NCBI RefSeq assembly: GCF_019703515.2
Contig: NC_059348.1
Coordinates: 22,988,156-23,052,155, forward strand
Origin: Myxocyprinus asiaticus
Lineage: Eukaryota; Chordata; Actinopteri; Cypriniformes; Catostomidae
Reading direction: 5' to 3'
DNA length: 64,000 bases
Part shown: positions 36,097 to 46,600 of the stretch, piece by piece
Layout: the number at the start of each line of letters is the position of its first letter
Position numbering within the stretch: the first letter of the stretch is position 1
The notes under the pieces: model-generated
Databases searched by the model: none
What the model saw: the letters and a program-made list of their open reading frames with translations, nothing else
What the model was told of the DNA's origin: nothing
Translations under genes and position numbers: made by a program

Positions 36097-36104
36097 TCCA
36101 TTTT

Positions 36105-36438
36105 GGTAACACTTTACCATGTTGTATTTGTTAACATTAATTAACAACATTAGTTAACATGAACTAACAACAAACAATACTTTTACACCACTAATTAATC
36201 TTGGTTAATGTTAATTTCAACACATACTAATACATTTTTACAATATTTTTATTTTTTTTTAGATATTGACATTTGTTTATGCATTTTGAACTAATGCTGC
36301 ACAATCGAATTAGCATAAATGAACATTAACCAGGACTGATAATAAATGCTGTTAAAATCCTGTGTATTGTTCATTGTTTGTTCATGATTTATGCATTATC
36401 AAATGTTAATGGATAGAAGCTTATTGTAAAGTGTTACC
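36105..36438. mobile_element. GGTAACAC-ended fold-back element, short form
   Basis: Starts GGTAACACTTTACCATGTTG and ends ATTGTAAAGTGTTACC, with TTTGTTAACATTAATTAAC and inverse words inside. The 8-bp flanks do not match, so a target duplication is not supported here. Related to 20634-20993. Confidence 0.6.
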
Positions 36439-37737
36439 AAAATTATAATGATTTTACAACAGTAACAATACATGAAGTAGACCTAATGTATTTTTACAGG
36501 TTACCATTGTAAATGTTTGCATTGGAAGGCATAGCTTTGAAGTGTTTAAACATTTCTGTCTCTTGGATTTTCCCTTTCAAAAATGTAAAATGGTAACAAA
36601 AGTTTCCACCGAAAAAACAAACAAAAAAACATAGTTACAAGTTATTGTTATGCTGCTGAAAAATCATAATAAATGTATTTGGGAATTTCCCTCAAACAGT
36701 GCAAGAAGTCACCACTTATTTTTTTTTATTATTATTTATTTATTTTTTTTTAACAAAAACTGCAGTAACTCAGTTAGTTTGGCTGAATCTATGGGTACTA
36801 TAGTAAAAGATGTGTAAGGGTCAGCCGAGTCATATATAGGTACAAATAATAATTTAACAGATACTGTGTTCACAGAACTGCAACTGATGTCTCAGTTATC
36901 ATATTGAGAATGCATTTTAATCATAGCTTCCACAAAATAGAATATTTCTTGAAAATGATTAGGCAATTGCACTGTGGTAACTATTGTATACTGGTGGAAA
37001 CTACGGTTACCATGGTAAAGTTTTGTTAAGGCAGCTATACAGATATACAGTGGAATAATAGTTCTGCTGCTCTGATTATTGTGTACTCTCTTTCTTTTTC
37101 TCCAGTTATCATGAAGTTATTCTTTACTGCTCAACTGAAATTTCTCTCTGGTGCTGTCCTGTGAGACACTCAGCACAACTGTGCATAATTCAGCCATCAG
37201 CCCCTGTCAGAGCTCTTGGCAGCAGAAGACGGTGTCTTTCTACGTCGTCACCATGGAACAGAGACTGCATATACAGCCTTAGTGTGTCACCGATGGTCTG
37301 TGTGGGATGTCCATGCTGCGTGTCCGTACGTGAGAGTATGAGTCATTTCTAAATAGTATTGCAAGAAGGCTTCACTAAAGCTATAGTAAACTATATGTCA
37401 ATGTGCAGGCTTATCAGGACATAACTGAAGTTTTTAATTGAATGTGCTGTCAAGTTCAAATAAAGTGTTTTTTTTTTTTTTTTTTCATTTTTGTATTTAT
37501 TATTTTACTGTTAGAACTTTCTTACATCTTACTGTCTCCTATACAAAACCATTTTATGAATTATTTTGAGCAATTCAGAAATAAATTCAAAATGCACAGA
37601 CAAGTGCTAATACAAACCAAATGGAAATGGTGTGAAAAGTCATAAGCACATTGTTGTTCTTGACTTGAAAAAACATATTTTCTTTCAGTGTTGCTTTGGA
37701 CCTTGAAACAAACCTCTTTGCCTTCAACAAGCCATAT
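36439..37737. other. Intergenic DNA, no gene seen
   Basis: AT-rich until about 37050, then a balanced stretch to 37350 that includes GGTGTCTTTCTACGTCGTCA near 37230. No exon is supported. Confidence 0.45.
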
Positions 37738-38964
37738 CTGAAAGGGATAGTTCACCCAAAAATGAAAATTCTGTAATCATCTTCTCATCCTCATGTCATT
37801 CAAAACATGATTGTTGTTTTATTTTTTCATCCAAGGAAAGCAAAAGGAAATATGCGGGTCAATAACGTGATGCTCATTTTTCTGTCCAGAATTTAAATAT
37901 TAAAAAATTTGCAAAAATATTGCAAATGCAATTCACAAAAGAAAAAAAATAAAATAAAACAGTTACTTGAATACACCTCTTCTATTATGAACATGTTTTC
38001 AGTTACTGAGTTCAAAGTCATTTTGATATTTTTGGGGGGGCTTTTTGGCATGAGTAGTGTGTAATAATCTTTTATAATTATTTCTTTAGTGAATAAGTAG
38101 TGAAACAATTTTAAAATATGATTAATATTTGAAAAACGTTTGTCCACCAAATCAAATTCACGTGGTGTAACCAACATGTAGGTAACCATTTATTATTATT
38201 TTTTTCATACAAAAAAACAAAAAAACAAAAAAAAAAAAACACAGAGAGGACCCTCAACACTGTTTGTGAAAAACAAAAACAACAACAACAACAAACAGTA
38301 TTTTGTCATATCATTAAATGAAAAGGCACATTTTGTTCAGGTCATTAACCCTGAGAAAACTTCTTAAAATTCTTGACTCAAAATTTCTTAACATATATAA
38401 CTTGAAAAAATATGTTTTAAAACGTTCTTTAAATTAATAATTAAGTTGAGTACACTCTCATGTATTCAAGGTGCAAGGAAAGTATTTTAATACCTTTTAC
38501 TTGATGGTTACAACTTACAACACAGTTTTTTAAACCAACATGGGCTCAAGGATTACATTTCAGCGAACTGAACATGTTTTAAACTAGATTTTTACTGTTT
38601 TTATCACCTCAGACAACTTGATTTGTCTCTGACACATGTAGAAAAATGCCCAAGTTGCTCTTTACAATAAAAAATGCAACAGGAACACAATAGGAGAGTC
38701 ACATTTGCACAAATTTAAAGCTAGTGTGGCAGGATACATAACCAGTGAAGTTTGTGTGCATATTTCTTCTCTTCTTCCTTTTTCTCCTTATAAGGTGTTG
38801 AGTGTGCTGTACTTGACTGTATGCAATCGAAAGAGTTGTCATGTGTACCATGATTTCAACAGTTGAAAAAATAAAATTGTTCATTAATTCAGTTAAATAT
38901 ATCCTTTTGTGTTTACACATTTCGGAAGACATGAATTGTAATTTTGGGTGAACTACCACTTTAA
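37738..38964. mobile_element. Angel-like MITE, expanded or interrupted
   Basis: Left end AAAGGGATAGTTCACCCAAA at 37741 and the inverse-type right end TTTTGGGTGAACTACCACTT at 38943 are clear. The 1.2 kb between them is longer than the other copies and includes an A/CAA-rich tract (38205-38295), so pairing of these two ends as one element is tentative. Confidence 0.45.
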
Positions 38965-40019
38965 TATTATAACAGACGCCTTGTTTGATTAGGCAGTGAA
39001 ATGAGAAAGGATTCTGCAATAAGCTGTAAGTAGAGAGCAGCTTTGCTTATTGTGAAAGGAACACTGTTTGCTCTTTAATGAGACGTTGGATCCAGCAATT
39101 ATTAAGATTCTTGCTCAGAAGAAGGTGACTTGAACTTTCGCCTCCCCAAGATATCTGGAACGTCAGCAGAAGGCCTAGGAGAAGTAATTGAAGAGCTTAA
39201 AGAATGGATTAAGTGTCTGAATGTGTTTGAGTGTTAATAAAGCATGTGAGCATATGTGTGTGTGCAATTTTTATTCTCTAAGTTGAATAAGCAGCACCAA
39301 GTCTGGTCCTCATGCAACATAAATGACATTATGAGTGAAGGCAGTGGGATAAGTCACCATGACAACCACATCCACAGCAACTTCTTTGTTGGTTTGAGAC
39401 CAATAAGCTCATAATGGGGAGTGTTCGACACCTTCCCTTTCACAGCAGAAAATGACTTACAGCCTGTAATCTATGTCCAGATTGTATCAAGATGCACATT
39501 AAACTCCGAAGCGAAGTCTTTTTCATTCAACAAGTCAAGTCGAACACATTTCCTGAAAATGGACCAATCTTGCCACACTGTAATGGTCCTTATATGAACA
39601 TAAAATGTCACAGAGAGGGTCAATCAAAATAATGCCTTGGAAGTGATTGGCTCCTGGCATAGAATGAAATGTAAGCTCAATAGGGGAGCAAAAAGCCTTT
39701 CTCAAAGCAAGTGGAAATCCCAATCACTCTGTTCCTCCAGTGTGCTACAAAGATGTGGGCTGTTTGGCACCACTGCCCGAGGAATAAAATTACTCTCAGG
39801 CCCAAGAGAGACTGCTATATTGAGAGAGGGAATTCATTGTCGCAAATGTAATGAGGGCAGTGTCTGTGTGTATGTGTGTGTATGCAAGTTCAGTTTGTGT
39901 CTGTTCCTGCAAAATTATGAGTATGTGAATGACAAAATGACTTACACAGGTCAAAAGCTGCATAGATGAATGCATTTATTCCATATTTTGAGATATTTTT
40001 TTTCAAGATTTATGCTGCT
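38965..40019. other. Repeat-poor intergenic block 3' of kncn
   Basis: Largely free of recognised repeats, with balanced composition from 39300 to 39850. No frame resembles a protein. It could be conserved non-coding DNA; the sequence alone does not show it. A short TGTG run lies near 39865-39885. Confidence 0.35.
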
Positions 40020-40488
40020 AAAAAAGGAATAGTTCACCAAAATTGATAATTCTGTTATAATTTATTCATCCTTTTGTTGTTACAAACCCATATTACTTCT
40101 TTTTTTTTCTGTGAAACATAAAAGGATTTATTGTCCAAGCTGCTCTTTTCTATGAAAGTGAATGGTAACCATGGCTGTGAAGCAAGATTTTCAGTGAATA
40201 ACGACTAATATTTCAGTCTTTTTCTCATACAAAGCTATCGGATGTCTTCAGAAGACTTGGAATATAGTAACCAAGTCATACGGAGTACTTTTTTATCCTT
40301 TTTGGAGCTTGACAGGCTCTGGTCCCCATTCCCTTCATTAAATGTAAGAGAGCAGCTCGGACATTCTGCCAAACTTCTTCCCTGGTGTTTCACTGAAGAA
40401 AGAAAGTGATACTGGTTTGGAATGACATGAGGGTGAGTAAATGATGACAGAATTTTCTTTTTTCTTTTTTTGTGAACCATCCCTTCAA
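40020..40488. mobile_element. Angel-like MITE directly 3' of kncn
   Basis: Left end AAAAGGAATAGTTCACCAAA, right end TTTGTGAACCATCCCTTC. It starts about 40 nt past the kncn stop codon, so any kncn transcript ending beyond that point carries MITE sequence in its 3' untranslated region. The AATAAA hexamers on the minus strand nearest the gene (40127-40132 and 40061-40066) lie within it. Confidence 0.7.
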
Positions 40489-40529
40489 GCGTGTGCTGTT
40501 TTCATGTATTTACACTGAGAATGCATGTC

Positions 40530-40633
40530 TCACCCATCATCCTGTAAGCCCTCAGCTGCTGTAGAAACTGCCGTCTCCACAAATGTCCCCATCCGACTCT
40601 TGGAACGCTCAAGATTCAACTGGCTTTGAGTCC
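40530..40633 (-). CDS. kncn: kncn exon 4 (C-terminal tail and stop)
   Basis: Acceptor TTTATCCAG precedes GGACTCAAAG. It encodes residues 97-130, starting in the codon split with exon 3 and ending QDDG then TGA. The text GATGATGG/GTGAGA at the stop would also serve as a splice donor. Confidence 0.7.
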
Positions 40634-43600
40634 CTGGATAAAGAATGAACAGAGAGAGAGAAACGGAGCAGTGGATGCAGAGACACAGACAAAATCCACC
40701 GAAATTACGTCATCCCTCTCATGAGCGCACATCACAGTGATGTACGGAAGCAAACATTTGTAATTAAAAAGTAGATAAGTATTGTTTTGTTTCTAAAAAT
40801 AATAAATCGTTTGTGTTCAGAAGAACTTTATTTGTCGACTGGAGTCATGTGGATTATTTTGATGCGCCCTAAATATGCATTTTGGACCATCAAAAAATGG
40901 AGGACATTCACTTGCATTGTTTAGAGGAGGAGGCCTGAAATGAAATCCTAAAAGTCTTAAATTCTGTTTTGATGAAGAAAGAAACTCCGATACATCTTGG
41001 ATGGCCTGAGGGTGAGTAAATTATCAGCAAATTTTCATTTTACATAATACAGACAGTGAAAATTTTGTGCATAATCATACTTTTCAAAGCCTTAGGCTCA
41101 CATTTTCATAGAAAACCTTGTCCTCATTTAAACTTATATAAAATCTGATAAACATATCACCTCTTTTTGCGAAACAACCCAAGAAAGCAATTACAAGAGA
41201 GGGGGCATCAAATAAAGTTAAAACATTTTTCCCAGATAATCAAGTCATCTGAGTAAAAATCTCCTTAGACATAAGCTTATAAAAGCTGTGCTTTATGTAT
41301 AAGGTAGAAATAGACTTAACCGAACAAAGTACAAACTGAAGCAATCGGTGCATACAGGAAGCAGGCCAGTAAGTGGCCGTCAAGAACACACGCTAGTTGT
41401 GTGAGGGACACTGGGCTGCTCAGTTGACAATGCCAGATCAGCAGAGTTTGAAGGTTTTCATTGTAATTCCACAGCAGGACAGAGAGTGAGATTTCTGATT
41501 GCATAAACATAGTTTCCTGATAGCCTTTCTCATGACTGCAATCATTTCATAATGAAAATTGCCCATGTTAGGTTTCAAAATAAAGCCGTGTTTTAAAGTA
41601 TTGTTCAACCCTGTTGCTCATTTACTAATCTCTTCTATATACAGATCAGCAGAACTGTCTGCTAATTATTGGTAATGGCCCATATGACATTTTTATCAGT
41701 TTCAGTGTTGGTGTAGTTCCTTTGTTTTGGCTTTGTTGGGCAGTATAGTGGAATATATCATATATACTGTATATATGGACTTTTAACTATATATTAAAGC
41801 TGAAGTGTTTAATCGCCACAAGCACTACCAAATGGAATTGCAAAAAAAAAAAAAAAAAACTCTTTGCTTCCAAACAGCTTTCTGAATACTGGATGGGCAG
41901 CTCAAGCAAGCAGAGAAATATTTAAACTGACATAGAGCAACATTGTTTAAATGTTTTGAGAAAATTATCTTATGAATGGTTTACTTATAATTGTCTCAGC
42001 ATATTAAGCTGGGATTTGAGAAAGTATTAAAAAAAAAAAAAAAAAATCATCTGTGGCTTGCTGTCGATTACCACTGAAAATAATTTAGGTTTATACTTCA
42101 GTTTGTACCTTGTGTACAGAAATGCACTTACAATGGGCGTCTATGGGGCAGCTGTTGCATAAAATGGCTAGATATCATTCAGTAAAAAAAAAAAAAAAAA
42201 GTTTTAGCTGTGAGAGAAATTGAACTGCAAACTTTCCATAATGGTAAGGGTGTTAGGTCATACTGAGTGCATATATTTAGTGGCTGACTATGGCTGTTTT
42301 CTCTGTTCATAATGATGTCCTCACACAATATTAGATTAGCTTTTTTTGTACAATTTTAAATTGGGGCACAGTGGAGTTGGTGCAACTAACAAACAAAACA
42401 ATTAGTATTTTGAAAATGAATCTTTTTTGGAAATAAACTTGTTGTTATTACCCATACAACCTGCCATTTCACATGAAGTGAACTAATAGAAAGGCTCCAA
42501 TTCAATTTGTATTAGCTTGGAACAGAGATCAAGACATTGTCACAGCCCCATGCCCAGGATCTAGCAGGCCAGAGAGAGTGTAAATGAGAAGTACAGGACA
42601 ACTCTACACTGACTCTGAAAAGCTATTGACACTCTAAAATGGTGTCATAGGAAATCAGTCTAGCATTGTCAGACTAGGGGCAGAGGGGTGTGTGAAAACC
42701 TGAGTGGGTTTGGGTGTGCGTATCCATGTGGAACAGCCACATACCTTCTCCTGTTAGTGTGGCTGCAGGCTGTTCGAGGGCTGGATTTGAAGCCATCGGG
42801 TGCACTCTGAAGTTACCTGGGAAAATGAGATGTTGTCAGACGGTGTTGTGACGAGTTGCGTGGTTTTTAGTGTTCCATTTGGGACGAAACTACACTTTGA
42901 AAACATACACTACATGGCTGAGTGCAAATGATAGTGCATCATTTGGGACAGAGCTCTTGTCTACACTGGACGCGTCCATTGACACTGCAATGGCTTGACA
43001 CTGTTTACACTGGAAGCCTCGAAGTGAACATTCAAAATGACGTGCAGAAAGCACAGACCAATTAGCTGTGAGCTCAAGTAGACTTCAGCAATGGTTAAAT
43101 GGGTACATATCCTGTATCCTAATTCATTTTCAATGGAAATCCACTAGTATAAACATTTACTTCACTTCCAGTGCAGACAGCATCATTGTTTATAATGGAA
43201 GAACGGTGCAGACAGGGTGTGATGGGGACACCAGCATCAAAACCCAACATATGTTGGTGTCCAGCAATACAGACACTTTAAAAATCTTATGAGTGCTAAT
43301 AAAAATTGCCCACTTGATTATTTCACTCATACCAGGAGATTGCAAAGGCACTGGGGTCTCACCTATATTGGGCAGTATGTGATGGAAGTTGAACCATGCT
43401 CTAATGAACGGGTAGACTGAAATGAGGAGACCTGCAGAGCACACACAGACAGCAACAGATAAGACACAAAGACCATTTCAGATGTGCACTGAATTGCTCA
43501 CTCTCTACTGTCATTAGGGAAATTCTTGACTCCAGTGTTACTAACTTCACTTTCTTTCCACTCAATGGCTCCCTGAGCAAAGCTGCACACCAGAGCTAAA

Positions 43601-46600
43601 GACGTGCCTCATGCATATTGCATTATACTGCAAATTTATGAAAAGCAATTTTAGCATCATAATGAGAATGCAGAACGAAACGACCACTTGTGAGCAGTGA
43701 ATTTCAGCAAAAAGGCTTGTTCCTTTCAAGCAGTCATACACACTGAGAATGATCTCTTTCCGGGTTCTTTTTATGCTAAGTTTAAGATTCGTGCCTTCTA
43801 CTCTGATTTTACATGCCTTCCAAAAAGAACAGTGAAAATCCTCCTTGTGGTTAATGAAGGCAGGCAGCTGATCTCTATGTGTCTTCTTGTGTTTTGCCAT
43901 GTTGATGTTTTGAGAGGTGTGGTGCTACTGGGGAGACTGCATAGACTGCTGGGACTGTGCTGGATTTTGATTATGCACCTATTCTTCATGCTGTGAATCT
44001 ATTCCCATTTGAAAAGGACGAGGCACCTCTGCTGCCTTTGTATTTTGGCCAATTTCTGTTATGAGAGGACACTGCCCAGGCATGATTGTTGCATGCTGAA
44101 GGCCTCTTCACCACGTGTCCAGCTTATGTAGCCTCCTTTTTTCTTTCCATTCCTGCAAGCATACTTTTGTGGCTGCTCTTTGTCATTTTCCCCCTCCAAT
44201 CTTCTTCTTTCTTTCTCTTCTAACTCACCCCAGACTTATGGATCCATCACGGTGGTTCATGCTTTAGAGTGTAACGCTCCAATCGATCTATCTTGTTTGG
44301 CAGGAGAGTTGTTCATGCAGCAGTAAAGAGCTCCAAGCTCTACAATAAACAGCATGCCAGCAATATTTCACAAAGCTCTCCTAACCTTACAAACACACAA
44401 AGTCCTGAAGAAAAGAGCAGCATTGCTGGTCATCAGCATATGTTGTATTTTGGACTCTGGTCTCCAGCATGAGTTGCTAGTTTGCCCCTCCAAACTTCTT
44501 AAAGGGATGGTTCAGCCAAAAATAAAAATTCTCTCATCATTTACTCACCCTTATGCCATCCCAGATGAGTATGACTTTCTTTCATCTGCTGAACTCAAAT
44601 AAATATTTCAGCCTGGTCTCATGAAATTTACGTAAACATTGCAACGTTTTTGCAAAACTGAAATTACGTTTTTCATTCCAAGTTTGGCTGCAGTTTCAGA
44701 GTGAAATGTCCAGTGGAGGGCACCAAAACCAAGCGAAATAAGGTTGTAATCAGACAAGGTTTTTAAGATGAATTTTAGATGGAGGTTTTAATGAGTAAAA
44801 TGTTCCTCCCTGACCTAAAACTGTACTCCAAACCTAACCAATAGTGTCTGGAAAGATAAATGAGGGTTTAACAAAGCAGACATCCTTACCCTTAACCAAC
44901 ACCTAATCCTAACCGATAGTGTTTTAAAATGCAAATTCAAAATGAAAAACAAAAAACCATTTCTTGAAGCAACCATATCATTCTGTTTTGCTTCTTTGCC
45001 ACTTTCACTTTTGTGCTGTTTTTGAACCATGGTTGTTGAGCTCTAAGTCCAATGCTCTGTCTGGTGAGCTACCAAGCAAGCTGATAATACAGAAATAAGT
45101 GTGTTTATGTAGGTGGGTCTGTAATACAAGTGTTAAAATTTATCGTTTTACAAATTATGCATTAAAGTCAGTATTAAAGTAATCCATACGTCTCCAGTGG
45201 TTAAATCAATGTCTTCAGAAGCGATATTATAGGTGTGGGTGAGAATCAGATCTATATTTACAGTAAGTCCTTTTTTACTATAAATTCTCCTCCCTGCTCA
45301 GCAGAGCTGTATTAAGTCACGGGCTTTCTTCTGCAGAAGAAAGAAAGGCATACATATCTGGGATTGCATGAGGGTGATGGCATGAGTGTGAGTAAAAAAT
45401 GAAAGAATTTTCATTTTTGGGTGAACTATCCCTTTAACTGGCCTATCCTCATAGGTATAGTTCACCCAAAAATGAAAATTCTGTCATCATTTACTCACCC
45501 TCATTTTGTGGTAACACTTTACATTAATGTCCTCTTTGTCAAGGGTTTACAAAGAGGTTATTAAATGACTAATTAGTCATTTACAAATGCATTATAGATA
45601 ACTGATATGCAATTATAACAACATGAATAACAAGGGTAAATTTCATTCGGTGAGCATTTTAAATTGTTATAATGTTATAAATGCTTAATAAATACACTTA
45701 TTCATTCTTCTTAATCAAAAACATGAAATGCATGGGGGCCTGGGTAGCTCAGTGGTAAAATATGGAGAGTGACTCCAGCCAGGTCTCCTAAGCAACCACA
45801 TTGGCCTGGTTGCTAGGGAGGGTAGAGTCACATGGGGTAAACTCCTCGTGGTCACTATAATGTGGTTCATTCTCGGTGGGGCGCATGGTGAGTTGAGCGT
45901 GGTTGCCGCAGTGGATGGCATGAAGCCTCCACAAGTCTCCGTGGCAACACGCTCAACAAGCCACGTGATAAGATGCACGGGTTGACGGTCTCAGATGCGG
46001 AGGCAACTGGGATTTGTCCTCCACCACCCGGACTGAGGCGAATCACTATGCAACCACAAGGACTTAAAAGCGAATTGGGCATTCCGAATTGCGCATTCCA
46101 AATTGGGGAAAAATTCCTAATTCATGACTTATGTCACATTGCAGCAACAAAATAAATGTATGTGTCCACTTTACATTAAGGTACATTTATATAGGTGATT
46201 AATGTTGAGTTAGTGTTATTAAACTTTTATAATATGTGAGGTAAAATGGCTTACTGTTGGCAGGTATTGCATGAAAGTCACCCTTTTTATGCATGATGTA
46301 ACAACCACATATCAGTTATTTATAATGCATTAGTAAATCACTTATTTGTCATTAATGAACCCCTTTAAAGGGAACATTAATGTAAAGTGTTACCCATGTT
46401 GTCACAAACTCATATTAATTCATTTTTCCCATGGAACACAAAAGGAGATGTTAAACAGAATGTTAGCCTCAGTCACCATTCATTTTTATTGTATATTAAA
46501 AAGATGCCAAGACACTGAATGGTGACTGAGGTTAAATTTCTGCCTAACATCTTTATTTGTGTTCCAAGTAAGAAATAAAGCCATACAAGTTTGGAACAAC

